Assembly: GCA_015657535.1 (NCBI GenBank) | Contig: JADHZB010001410.1 | Location: 1,962-54,510, forward strand | Source: Nephromyces sp. MM_2019 | Lineage: Eukaryota; Apicomplexa; Aconoidasida; Nephromycida | DNA length: 52,549 nt | Reading direction: 5' to 3' | Shown here: positions 24,334-36,338 of the stretch, piece by piece | How the letters are laid out: every line of letters starts with the position of its first letter | Position numbering within the stretch: position 1 is the stretch's first letter | Position numbers and translations under genes: made by a program | The notes under the pieces: generated by a model | The model's database searches: none | Told to the model about the DNA's origin: nothing | The model's input: only the letters and a program-made list of their open reading frames with translations

Positions 24334-27300
24334 CTATCCCTCCATTGCATTTACATAGTTTTCATCCTTAGATGGAGGCCTTCCATCGCCTTTATCCTTC
24401 TTAGTAATGCCAGAGACTACATCGTCAATTCTCAGCAGAAGAGCAGCCTGATTGGTTATGGTATATAAAAGTGTTTTTCTAATGAATATGCTTTGTCAAA
24501 GAAAACTACAAGAAGGCAAATGATAATACTGAGCACTTAGATTGAGATAACCAGCCATAGACTGAATCTAGTAATGCTACATCATACCTACATACATCAG
24601 AAAATAGCGACCTGTGACAAAGATCATCGGGAGAACATCATTGCGTGCAAATTCGTTACTTGTACCAAAAAAAAATCGAAACAATCCACAAGATAAACAG
24701 TGAGGCTATTAGAAGCATGCTAAATAACCCATTGAACACCACAGTCTAAAATACACTCCATCATTGGAATAATTGAGTACCCTACTAAAAAATCACGCTG
24801 TTAATAAAGCTTACAGCAGATGCTACATATTTGGATGTTTAGCACCAAGCCGAAGTCAATACAGCTTCACCAATATGCTAATGTATAACACTAGGAAAAA
24901 GTTGTCGAAAAACAGTTTTTGTATACCGTCTCCATAGAACTTTTCAATACTTGCTGCTTTACAGAGTATATGTCCCATATTCCAAGCGTAGTAACGTCGA
25001 TGATTTCGCCTGAAGAGTAATCAGCACAAGAACACATGGGGGTAAATTTAGTAAGCTGAAAATAATTATTTCAGGGACACAACAAACAAGCCTTAATCAT
25101 ATCGCCTGCCAACACCAGATCTTTTTGCAAGTACAATGACACCTAAATTGCCGAACCGCCTTCTTTAACCACCGGATATAAAATAGCAAGGGCATAAAAG
25201 ATCTACATCTATACGAGCTTTCAACTACTGAAAAGAGTTAAAGTGTTCTACCAGCATGAGTAGAGCAACTATACAACAATTCACAGGTCAGTTATAACAA
25301 ATCTGCACATATTTTTGGGAAGAGCAAGTCCAAATTTTTACAAGCTTTAGGATACATAATATCCTAAAGCTTGTACTCAGCCAATCTTCTTGGTGAGTTA
25401 CTAGAGATCCACTAATAGCCGAGCTAACCGCTCAGCAAAGAGATCCAGCACAGAATACTTCTTAAGCACTATTTAAAGGAGAATATCCATCTATTTAAAT
25501 TTTGGCGTGATTACCGAATCTCGATGTCAAGGTACTTAAGCACATTCAAAGATCCATATAATATGTAAAGCCGATAAATGTAGCATGGTGCTTACATCCC
25601 CAAGACATATTTACTCCTCAAATTGAACGATAAAGACATTCAAGCTATCTTACAGCATATCACCGTTTACAGGAGTGATAGTCTTCATTATATCCCTAGG
25701 CAACAAAAATCGAAGCTTACAAGGGATCTTTTGTATAGAAATAGGTGAAACTTTGCTGCACCTTTTTTACAAAACTCATCTTCGCAATGAAAACCAACCT
25801 GTTTCGCCGTTCAGTCCGATATTTTTCCCACTTCCATTACTACTTGAATGTTTGGAACGAAGTTCTGCAATAGCCCGAACTGCAAAAAAGTGCGCGAGCA
25901 CGAGCAAAAAAAGAATATTCATCAAAAAAAGGGCTTTTTCTTGATAAGTATGATGATATTATCAGTTCATTTACCACATACTTACAATGTATATACAAAT
26001 AGAGAAAAAAACTTATTATTATTGGGAAAAGTATTTAGGGCTATAGAACAATGCTGTTGGTAAAACATGGAATTCGGTAAAAGCACACACAAAAAATCAA
26101 GGAGGAAGTATTATAATCAGGGCAAGACATATCAGAAAAATAAGGTGACGATGAAATTAAAGGGTGGGAACCATATGATACAGCAAGCGAAGCCCAAAAC
26201 TGGAAATATCTTGTGCCAAAGCAAAAGAAAAGCTTGAAGATGCAAACTCATTATGACAAAGAGCAACGTATTTTTCTTCAAAGCAAAGGGGTAAAGCATT
26301 ATATTTACAATACTATTGCAGTATTCGTGTTCTTTTGGAAAACGCGGGATACTATAGCTCTGTACATTGAACGGGCATTAGAGAACTTCTGCGTAAAATA
26401 TCAGGCTCTTAAGCACATTTACACGACTTACCAGTGTTGGCACCACAATTTTGGGCAAGTGTGCGAGGCACCACCTCGAGAGCAGCAATGGCAGCTTTGT
26501 AGGGAGGGAACGTTATATCGTGCAACACTGAACAAAAAGGGAAAAAATTAACATCATACCTTATATATCATGACTGAGAAATATAAAAAAGATGAGGAAT
26601 ATACCCATGTCTAAATTTAATAGCACACACATTGCACAAAGAGAAGTCACAGCACACATATAGCACACATTGCACAAAGAGAAGTCACAGCACACATATA
26701 GCACACATTGCACAAAGAGAAGTCACAGCACACATATAGCACACATTGCACAAAGAGAAGTCACAGCACACATATAGCACACATTGCACAAAGAGAACTC
26801 ACAGCACACATATAGCACACATTGCACAAAGAGAAGTCACAGCACACATATAGCACACATTGCACACACAGTACAAAAAGCACACACATTATATCGAGCT
26901 TCTGTTACTGTAACCACAAAAAAAATGCAAAAGCCACAGCAACATCGAGCTTAATGACCACACAGAGAGATCTTGTGATTTATATAGAGAACCCTACCAA
27001 AGCTATCTTTTACAGTTCATTCTATTCAGCAAATATCAATAGTTTAATCAAATAAAACAAATATTTCATTGCATGTGAAATAAACGAAGCCATTTAACAA
27101 TATTTATTCGACAAAGCATCAGATGGCATAGATATACACACCAAAAGAGTATAAAAGCATCCATTAATAAACGACAGAAGAAAAAAATTAGCTAAAGAAT
27201 GAGGTGAATTTAGACGCTGAAGATGCCTTTATTCTAGCAGAAGCTAGGTAAAAATTATACGAAAAAACACGTACCGCAAGCAGCCTGCATCTTCTCTGTC

Positions 27301-29662
27301 AGCCTTGCAGCAAGCTCCATTTCAGTAGCGCCTCCTCCAGGTAAAAGCTTAGGATCCATGTAGATGCTTCGGGCAGCACCCATTGCATCGCTTAGGTTTC
27401 TGTAGGGGGGTTTTCGCGAAATATAATGAACAAATCCAGAAAAAACAGGGGTTTGCGTGTGTGCTTACGCTTCGTGCGTGGGGGTGTGTACGTGTATACT
27501 TTGTGTGTGGATGTGTGTGCGTGTATGCTTCGTGTGTGGGTGTGTGTACATTTCGTCTGAGTGTGTGCTTACACTTTGTGTGAGTGTGTGTGTACGTGTA
27601 TACTTTGTGTGTGTTTGCATGCTTTGAAAATATCAATTAAGCAGGGTATAAGGCTGATTTTAGCATTCCTATTAAACAAACTATATTATATCTATATACA
27701 ACAAATTATATGAGAAAACTCAAATTTTAGGAGGATGCAGAATGTAATACACTATATGAAACAAATAACAGCAGACTACAGTAGCCATGTCTGGGGAAAT
27801 AGAGAGGGTAGAATATAATCTAAGCTTTTTTTTCGTCATATATGTGTTGTTGCAGCTAAAACACGAGGGTTTCACAACTATACCCCGGTAGCATTAATAA
27901 AGAAAAAACAAGAGAAAAAAGGAATTTAAGCTTAGAAATTGCAAGAAATAGCAAACATACAGCAACGATCTTCAAAAAAAAAACAAAAAAAAAAAAAAAG
28001 CTCTGAATGGACCTCCTGAGCTCACCTTATCTCTAAACCTACTCTCAACACAGATTCTTCGTAGCTCATTTTATTTTCCCCTCCCAAAACCTAAACTCCA
28101 CTCCCCAACCCCTAGAAAAAGCTCCCAAATAAGCAAAGCCCCACATATACATCCTCGCTACTTATTACCTCTCGATTTCATTAAGAACATCCTTGGAAGC
28201 TCCTCTTAGCATAATCGTGCACGCACTTGGATTCTTACAGTTTACAAAGAAGCTGTAATATTCATCACCTGCAGGCAATTTCGAGTGGGGAAACAGGCAA
28301 AGAAATCTAGATTTAGCAGAGTAGTACTAAAACAGTAGATTTTAGTAGGGAAGCAGCTGGAAAATCAACATTGGTAAAGGCTTCACAGTGAAGCCTTTAC
28401 CAGGTTTAACTATATATGCAGCCCCAGACGGCACTGTAAAGCTTTACAAAAGAAGCGTGAAAATCGCACAGAAACATGCAAAGACTGAATATATATATAA
28501 CACACTGATATATTAAACTGGGAAGCTGCAGGAAACACTCGTCAAAATTTTCGACTAGGGAGCTGTTCTTACAACGAGGAAACACACTACTCATAAAAAT
28601 CATTACTACGCTGTGCAAGCACGCAGCTTTTTCACTCTATAATCACACTTTCAGTGGCTTAATACTTAAAAATTATATCTATAATGGAGTGAGATCTTGA
28701 AGCATATATACCTCATTTTTAGCTGTTCATACAAAATTCATTGCCAGTGTGTTAACGCTACCTGTTTCTTCAAAGTATACAGTGAAGAACACTCCGAATC
28801 CCATTAAAATGCAGTTTTTTATGTACCAAGATTGCAATAATACGTCAAAAAAGGGGTAAAACTTGAAGCTAAAGGCATGGTGATCATCTCCACACACAAG
28901 GACTTATAGCATCAAAAACTTTGTGGGCTCACCTATTCTCTTGACTTCAAATAATCCACACTTGGTACCAAGGTCTGCCTGATTAATTTCCTCCGTTCTA
29001 TTGACGATGGTAGCTCCAGTAACTCTAGCAATTCGGTTGTTGTCGGTCTTTCTTACCCTCCTGAGCACACTTATACCCGCTTTCACCAAATAGTGCTGAG
29101 CAAGGTCCGAAACGCCTGTAAATTTTGGAAAATTTAATACAAAAATGTATATAAATCTCTTAAAACCTATCTTCATGAAAAACAAAATTTTTATATTTAA
29201 ATCACGTGAAAAGTGCATAGATTTAAGTTACAATCTACAAAAATAAGCAAATTTTGTGTTTGCTCTATGCTAGGTTTACTGTAGATACAGTGAAAAAATC
29301 TTCAACTTTGAAGTGAAGACAGCGTTAATACACACAAGGGCAAAGCCCTTCAAACTTGAAGTAAAAACCAAGTAAAAACGCTAGAAAGACAGCTGCTGAG
29401 GTAACACTACACACACAAGATATCATTCTGAATGAGCCTCTGATTTTTTCATCTCTATTTGAGGCATACTTCACAGCATGAAGCATCACACATTCACACA
29501 AATCAAGAAAAAAAAACACACATTTAAAATTAGCAACTGAAGCCTATGAAAAATCAGTTTCTCGCAGACGATATCGCAGAATAATGGCAGAAACAAGGAA
29601 AATGAGGAAAATACAAAATCATTCTTGCCTAGTATGCAAACCTAAACCCACACACGCACACA

Positions 29663-29700
<38 letters not shown>

Positions 29701-29822
29701 NNNNNNNNNNNNNNNNNNNNNNNNNNNNNNNNNNNNNNNNNNNNNNNNNNACACACACACACGCACACACGCACACACGCACACACACACACACACACAC
29801 ACGCACACACACACACACACAC

Positions 29823-29869
<47 letters not shown>

Positions 29870-32800
29870 CTGCAATTTATTACTAGATATTTCGCTAATA
29901 AAATGAGCAGAAAATACTGATATATATTAGGCTGTTTGAATTCGCTACTATCTGCCTGAAAAACATAGGATATGCCTGGTGTGTGCAATAGACTTGCCTT
30001 TTTCGGTTACTACAACATTGCAACCGCTATTCTTGATATGATCACACATTAGGAAAACTTCAAGCTCCTCCTGTTGCAGCAATTTCATCCAGTCCAGCTC
30101 CTTTGTTATTTCGACGTTTGTTTGGCTCTCTCCCTTCTTATACTCCAGCGGGCAATCAAGGAGGAGAACCTGTTTGAAAAGATATATCACATGAAGTAGT
30201 AGAGAGCTTATCAAAGCAATAGTGCACGCACAGCCTTTGAAAATGCTCTGAAATCCAATAAAAAAATACAGCACACAGTGTGTAGTGAACTACTTCTTTC
30301 GCAAATTAGCAATTCTAAGCATTGTGTGTTACCCTCAACACAGCAGAAATCCAAAGACTTTTTAACTACCACTTATCGAAAGAAGAAAACATTAAGAGGA
30401 ATGTGCAAAGAACACACAAAAAATCGACACACACAGCAAACATTGCATTTAAAACATCTTCCATTCGCGAAAAGTTGAAGATACTTGAAAATTCGACGTT
30501 TTCAAAGAATAACAAAGGAGGTTTTGAAGAATATGAACATTTCGATGAGGTAAAACTCTTTAAAATCAACAACACACTTTCCTACTGCTTTAAGCCCAAT
30601 CTCTGCAGGAAAGGATACTTATTTGCTTCTCTTTATCATATCAGGGGGAGCAAAAAAAATTGCACTACTTTTTCCCACATAACATCTTCAAGACGAAGGC
30701 AAAAAGCATGCGAAGATGCAATAGAAGCAGCTTATTAGATACGAAAAGCCAGAATAATTCTCAATATATATATCTATCAGCAATGCAAGCGAAATCCCTA
30801 ATATAAGCAGTAAAATCTAGAAGCTGAGGATGCTTGAACTAGAAAAAAGTACTTCCTAAAGATTTCTCGCTCTGAGTCTCACACACAAAAAAAGTTAACT
30901 CGGCAGGAGAATAGAACAGCCTTCAAGAGGCCCTCAAGAGTATATCCTAAGACCCCCAAGTGGAGTCTGTGTGAGTCTGCGAGTGACTAAATACGTGGGC
31001 CGAGAAGCATATGCAGCCACCCCTGCTGCATATGCTTCCCATACGACTTTATTGGTAAAAGTGTCGAAGATGAAGCAAAAGTGCTCATCAGATCACCCCC
31101 AATGAAGCTACGAAACTCACCTTTGGATTAGCTATATAACGGCGCATTTTCGCGTGTGTTACATCCTTATTAACCATTACGCCATCCAACACACCTGAAA
31201 CAACCAGAAAAAGCTAATATTTGCTTCAAACACACTGCTTCTCCTACAAAATCCAGTTGATTAGCTTAATATTTCGAAAAATTCATTCCTTCTTCTTTTC
31301 TAATTGAGAAAAAGCTCGCAAGCTATTTAGAAAGTTCGTTAATAAGTGGCAAAAATAGTTGCATTTCTAATACAGGCAATTTATACAAGAGAACCCAAAA
31401 AGCTACAACACACAGCAATAGTGAGCGACTGCTTCATTGGCGTTTAGCCATTGAATCAAGCTTCTACGCCTTAAAATTGCGCTCAATTCCCACCCTTGAA
31501 GATGGTTTTTTGGCTATTCAAAGGCTGCAATTTGTGCGAATAATAAACATCATTAGGGGTTCAACATTCTCAACCAATTTGATGTGAAAACTTGGCTCAA
31601 CTAGAAGCTTGAAAGTTCAAGAGCTGCAGTAATTGGCGAAAAAGCGTAAAAAATCCTGAAAAAAAGTAGAAAAATATGAAATGTGTACTACTTACAGCAA
31701 TCTTCAATTTCTCCTCCAGGAATCTTCTCCACTTTGGCGTAGCGCTGAGAAAAGAAAACACACATAAACACACACATAAACACACACATAAACACACACA
31801 TAAACACACACATAAACACACACCCAAAGATATTATAGGGTGATGAAATAAAAACACAAGAAATTAGCGGCCTCTTTACACAAAAAAAGCAAAGAAATCC
31901 ATGACCTACAATTGATTCCCACAATATCTTTCCAGCAGCATACTGAGCTTCACAACCTTTGAGCGTTTACGGCGAATTACACTATAGAATCTGCCTCTTT
32001 AGTAGTTACACATTAGAAACCACCGATCGCAATCTTCAAAGGAGGGAGAAGAGATGAAATTTTCACTATATTACCTTCTAAATATACATAAAAACCAGTG
32101 AATCTACTTTCGCCACTCGTAAGACGTTGAAGTCGAGTTTTAACAAATTCATTCGACCATGCAGCCTCAATATAGTGTATAGCACACACACAGTTAAAGC
32201 ACCAGAAGATGTTATTCATTAAAAAGATTTTCCACATAAAACTTCTTCATCTCTCAAGATATTCAAGGAGAAAAATTCCTCAAAAATCATCAAAATCAAA
32301 ACAAAAAAACATCAATATTCAACGATCTTTACCTTTAAATCAATCTCTTTTCTTCCACTAGGTAAATCAATCGCCACATACTTTGTCGCATTTAAGGCCA
32401 AATTACAGATAACATCTCCCCATCTGGAAGAGAATTTGGAGCTTAAACCTGTAGAGATGATAGGAGAAAATCTCAGGGTTTTGCTTCAGGAAGGTGTCGG
32501 GAAGTAGAAAATCAGAGAAAATCTGCTTCTAAAAACATATGAAACAGGTATACTCTAAAAAAGGAGAACAAACAAGTATTCACAAGCAAAATTAGGGAAA
32601 ATCTACTTTTAAATGCATCTCAAACACACAGTTGCTTGCTATATAAAAGGGAAAAACACACATTCCACGGAGATACATCCTCTTTTCAAAAAAATCCCCA
32701 CACTAAAGTGTTCTGAAGCTGCAGTAATCTTCTCCTTACTTACATGAACGGATAGCGTTTACTATAGCCGCATTGTCATTGATATCCAATTTAACCGCCA

Positions 32801-35800
32801 GTTTATCCATTTCCCTTAGAGCATCCTCTAATACTCTCAAGTAGTTGAATACGATGGTGCTGGGATGCATGTTAGCTCTAATCAAAGACTCAGATAAAGC
32901 TAAAAGTTCACCTATAAAGAGGAGGAAAAACGTTATTTTTTGTGGTATTTAAAGCAAAAATTTAATGATTTTGAGGAAGAGGGAATCTTCAAATATAAAG
33001 GAGAATACCAGAAAATCTGGCATTTTTAGATAAATCTTAAAGAAAGGAAACAGATAAAATATATGGCAAAATATCTCGAAGAAATGGCTTGATGAAGCAG
33101 AGCAAGTCTAAAGCACTGAATAGGTCGATTGAAGGAGGAAGATGTTTTGAGAGAAATCTCTAATGCTTTGTAAGTTCAACCAATGGAAACTTGGGAATCT
33201 TAAAGGTTAAACTTTCAAGATTAGAAGGCAAATCGCAATGGGCTACACACACGATAGCGTGAGGTATATCAAAGGCACACACAAGGGTAATAAGAAAGTC
33301 AACACAATGGCCGCAAAATCAGATAAGAGTAGCTTCTTCATCAAAATGTAAGAGCTGCTCAGTAGCATCCTGTGAGCCCATTTCAACGTGCAGTGCTTAA
33401 TATAAACCAAAAAGAGAGTAGAGAAAAAGGCTGCCAGAAAACTCGAGTTTCATATCGTAAAATGGTAAAGAAATTTGCAAAATTAGCACACAAAGAAGCA
33501 TCTATATAATACATTATCTCATGTTACTTAATTTTGCTTTATGTAAAGTAAAAACAATCATCTAAGTTCATATTTATATATCCTTCAGAACGTATTGTAA
33601 AGACCTTGAAAAACACCATCAGTATGGCAAGGCTAAACGCTATGAGTTTTAACGCTTTTTTATGATTCAAAACCAGGAATTTGTGATGAAAAGATGTTTA
33701 GAGAGAAAAAAAATCTTAGCAAAGCAAGAGTTTTCGAAAAGCTTCATCATTATCTTCATCTTCATCATCATCATCTTTGTCTTCAGGTTCATCATTGTCG
33801 CTAACTTCCTCATCTTCATCTTCATCGTCATCTTCTTTGTCTTCAGGTTCATCATTGTCGCTAACTTCCTCATCTTCATCTTCATCATCATCATCTTTGT
33901 CTTCAGGTTCATCATTGTCGCTAACTTCCTCATCTTCATCTTCATCATCATCATCTTTGTCTTCAGGTTCATCATTGTCGCTAACTTCCTCATCTTCATC
34001 TTCATCGTCATCATCTTTGTCTTCAGGTTCATCATTGTCGCTAACTTCCTCATCTTCATCTTCATCGTCATCTTCCTCATCATCTTCTTCTTTATCTTCA
34101 TCATTTTCGTTAACTTCCTCATCATCTTCTTCTTTATCTTCATCATTGTCGCTAACTTTCTCATCATCTTCATCAACCTCCTCATAACATTCAAACCAAA
34201 CACACAAGCAGAACCATTATAACAAGCAAATTAGCCTCTCTTCATGAAAAACTGTAGCACCTGCACAGAAACATCAAGAATGAATACTCTTCACACACAG
34301 AATTGATCAGCCTGGAGCTGTCTTTGGAATGCTTCTTTAGCTGTGCTAGGCTTTTGATGAAACATACCCACAGAAAACAAAGCCAAGAAACCCAAAAACT
34401 TAATCTTTCGCAGAAAATGTACTTTTAAATCTTGAGAAATGACTGTAACTATGAAGATGCATATTTTTTCAAGCTCAGCATTAAACATAAAACACCAGCA
34501 AAAAAGGGAAAAATCTTCAAAATTATCTCAAAGCAGAAAATCTTCATTTTGCAAAAACTCACCACAAAAAACTACAACAGAAGTGGTACCATCTCCTACT
34601 TCTTCATCCTGAGCACGGCTAATATCAATTATCCATTTCGCAGCGGGATGAGCAACATCAACCTAAAGATGTGGAGACGAAAATTCCCCAAATTCCCACG
34701 TTTTTCGTAAAATTGGAAACGAAATATTCGACAAAAAAGAATACAAGAGGACTCGAGATGTCTACGTTTCTACCAAAAGACATCAGATTCGCCAATAAAA
34801 CGGAATAAGCAAATTGGCATACACACACACAAATCTGCTTCAAAATAGCACACACACATATATACCTTCCCCAAACTAACCACACACACACATCTTCCCC
34901 AAACTAGCACACACACACACACAAATCTTCCTCAAACAAGCACACACACACATATATCTTCCCTAAACTAGCACACACCATTTCCGTAAAAATGCCAATT
35001 TATCAGAGCAAAGTTTTCAAACGAACAGGAAAACGTCGAAATTTTCCAAAGAAAATAAATCAACAAAGCAACTCAAACTTCACTGAAATCATTGCCTCCA
35101 TCAACACGAAGAAATTAACACACAACTACATACAGGAAGTGTATATTTAGGTAATATACACCTTATATGAATCACAAAGCCACTTTCTTTGAGAATGGCA
35201 GCTTAATCTTCACAATTAAAAAAAAATTCAAAGAAAATCATCCTTCAAGAGCAATAAATGCACTAAAATATACTCGCTTTAAGCATATATCATCTAAACA
35301 ACGCATAACAAGCAGCAATAAAGCAGTCATCATCTTCAGAGCTATCGGAAGCGATACAACTTGATAGCATCTAATGCATATTTACACACACAAAACTACA
35401 AATTTTCACACACATTAGCTGATTGCACTGTGAAGTATAAAAAATGATAAAATCAACAAAATCGCGAGAAAAAGAGGGTAAAAGAAAGAATTCCTCTTCT
35501 TCTCACCTCTCGGAGTATAGCGTTGCCATCATTTGTAATTACTATCCCGCCCATTGGGTCAAGTAACATCTTCAACATCGACTTCGGGCCCAAGGTAGTG
35601 CGTACAACATCTGCAATAGCTTTCGCAGCCTGAAGAAAAAGTATTTGAAAAAAAATCGTCTACCTGATTGCTTTGAAAAATCAGCGTATTGCATTAGGAA
35701 GATGATTGAGGGGATAAGCAAAAATGAAGCGGAATTCAGCAAAAAAAAGCGAGTGGGGATACATACATATAGCAGGATGATAGTGATGATGACATCTGCT

Positions 35801-36338
35801 CTGATGTTTTTTGGAATGTAGAGCAAGAGGAGGAGAGTGTGGATACTGGGAGATCCTTTCATCACAGCTGCCGGAGATGTTTGTTTTAATCGGTGAAAAA
35901 AGAAAAAAAATAGGATGACGACGCCGTTAAGATATCACCAAGCTTGCCGAATTCATTGAATTCAAGTTTTCTCTTCATTACAGTGAAAATATAATGAAAA
36001 AACCATACAATTTTTGAATATTAATACTTCCTTTAAAGCGAGAAGATCACAGAAATCAGGATGATGGAAAGTTTGAAAGAGTATCTTTAAAGTGTGTCTG
36101 AAAGATTTTTGCTTCCCATTGAATGTAAAAAACAATGAGAATGATTAATCACAATGAATTCAGCGATAGCAATAAATGCATTTTTCTGCTACAAATATTT
36201 TCTTCATCAAATCTACACCAAGGATGTGAAGCTAACTAAGACTACCTGTATGTTAGCGAGCTGAGCTTTCCGTCCACTATCCCGCTTGGTATTTGATTTC
36301 AAAACCAGCATGGGAGCTCCTGACATTTGCTTCAACAT
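24334..36338 (-). CDS. CCT3: CCT3, gamma subunit of the cytosolic TRiC/CCT chaperonin
   Basis: A complete 15-exon model: 36338-36246, 35629-35507, 34662-34563, 32911-32744, 32448-32333, 31744-31696, 31194-31121, 30169-29998, 29115-28933, 28268-28169, 27399-27275, 26527-26432, 25879-25799, 25009-24927, 24447-24334. They total 1677 nt (558 residues plus TAG), close to the usual 545. The protein is a group II chaperonin subunit that folds actin, tubulin and WD proteins in an ATP-driven 16-mer. Visible landmarks: [15 protein letters not shown] (gamma N-terminus), LGPKSM (44-49), NDGNAIL, GDGTT nucleotide loop (95-99), [59 protein letters not shown] (gamma-type apical region), [11 protein letters not shown] (GGG 414-416), QNCGAN, GLNGETG and [11 protein letters not shown]. 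Introns are 300-1650 nt. Intron 8 uses a GC donor; intron 13 has a weak donor (GTTGGT). An in-frame TAA precedes the ATG. Identity and most junctions are very secure. Confidence 0.96.
25339..25375. repeat. Perfect 16-bp inverted repeat, 5-nt loop
   Basis: Arms 25339-25354 and 25360-25375 are exact reverse complements (core CAAGCTTTAGGATA) with the loop CATAA. It lies within CCT3 intron 13. A perfect 16-bp stem is far beyond chance for random sequence of this composition. Confidence 0.9.
26618..26880. repeat. 38-bp minisatellite, about 6.5 copies
   Basis: The string TTGCACAAAGAG recurs at exactly 38-bp spacing (TGCAC at 26633, 26671, 26709, 26747, 26785, 26823, with a diverged last copy at 26861). 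The copies are almost identical (one G/C change at about 26797), so the array is recent. It lies in CCT3 intron 11. Each unit contains GCACACATATAG and GTCACAGC. It is non-coding in the CCT3 sense. Confidence 0.95.
27460..27625. repeat. Degenerate GT-rich tandem repeat
   Basis: Imperfect units mix GTGTGTG, GTGTATGCTTCG, GTGTATACTTTG and GTGTACG. The array lies in CCT3 intron 10, about 60 nt upstream of exon 11. On the CCT3 sense strand it reads CA-rich, opposite to most other tracts in this gene. Confidence 0.8.
28372..28402. repeat. Near-perfect palindrome, 15-bp arms, 1-nt spacer
   Basis: Arms 28372-28386 and 28388-28402 are exact reverse complements (TGGTAAAGGCTTCAC), separated by one A. 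It lies in CCT3 intron 9. A nearly spacerless palindrome would extrude as a cruciform in DNA and make a tight hairpin in RNA. Confidence 0.9.
29647..29866. repeat. (CA)n microsatellite interrupted by an assembly gap
   Basis: CA dinucleotides with sporadic CGCA interruptions flank 50 N at 29701-29750. The array lies in CCT3 intron 8. The gap length is probably a placeholder, so the true array length is unknown. The long HTHT/CVCV frames here are repeat artefacts. Confidence 0.97.
29701..29750. other. Assembly gap (50 N)
   Basis: Fifty ambiguous bases sit inside the CA microsatellite. They do not affect the CCT3 coding exons. Confidence 1.
31004..31038. repeat. Perfect 14-bp inverted repeat, 7-nt loop
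   Basis: Arms 31004-31017 (GAAGCATATGCAGC) and 31025-31038 are exact reverse complements around the loop CACCCCT. It lies in CCT3 intron 7, close to the donor side of exon 7. Confidence 0.9.
31756..31823. repeat. 12-bp tandem repeat just upstream of CCT3 exon 6
   Basis: About five and a half copies of a unit made of CACACACA plus TAAA. It starts only about 12 nt from the exon 6 acceptor (exon begins 31744), so on the sense strand a TTTATGTGTGTG array replaces part of the normal polypyrimidine tract region. Confidence 0.9.
33716..34207 (-). other. Candidate nested ORF: 163-residue acidic repeat protein
   Basis: On the same strand as CCT3, inside intron 3, an ATG at 34207 opens a frame of 163 codons with a Cys/Trp-containing start ([11 protein letters not shown]) followed by repeats like [12 protein letters not shown] and runs of D/E. 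In this frame the differences between units are synonymous (GAT/GAC) or Asp/Glu swaps. In the other minus frame they produce M/K/T-rich sequence, and on + they give poly-Ser or poly-Phe/Ile. Triplets of the GAN type make D/E conservation partly automatic, so this is weak evidence for translation. It could be a nested gene, an alternative CCT3 exon or only a satellite. Confidence 0.25.
33742..34180. repeat. 60-bp minisatellite in CCT3 intron 3
   Basis: Five full units start at 33781, 33841, 33901, 33961 and 34021, followed by degenerate shorter units to about 34180. The unit is built from TCATCT-type triplets. Because the period is a multiple of three and lacks stops, frames on both strands stay open. 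See the separate candidate entry for the acidic frame on the minus strand. Confidence 0.95.
34818..34978. repeat. CA-rich imperfect tandem repeat in CCT3 intron 2
   Basis: Blocks of (CA)n alternate with AAATCTTCC and CAAACTAG spacers, giving units of roughly 35-45 bp. The array lies about 155 nt upstream of exon 3. On the sense strand it is UG-rich. Confidence 0.85.
35139..35161. repeat. Perfect 9-bp inverted repeat, 5-nt loop
   Basis: Arms GTGTATATT (35139-35147) and AATATACAC (35153-35161) surround TAGGT. It lies in CCT3 intron 2. It is short and AT-rich, so chance is possible. Confidence 0.6.

Noticed and set aside
29584..29988. Long His/Thr and Cys/Val frames
   Set aside because: They are translations of the CA microsatellite and the N gap.
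33662..34222. + strand poly-Ser and Phe/Ile-rich frames, and a minus Met/Lys-rich frame
   Set aside because: They arise from the 60-bp minisatellite, whose period is a multiple of three and which lacks stops. Only the acidic minus frame is kept, as a weak candidate.
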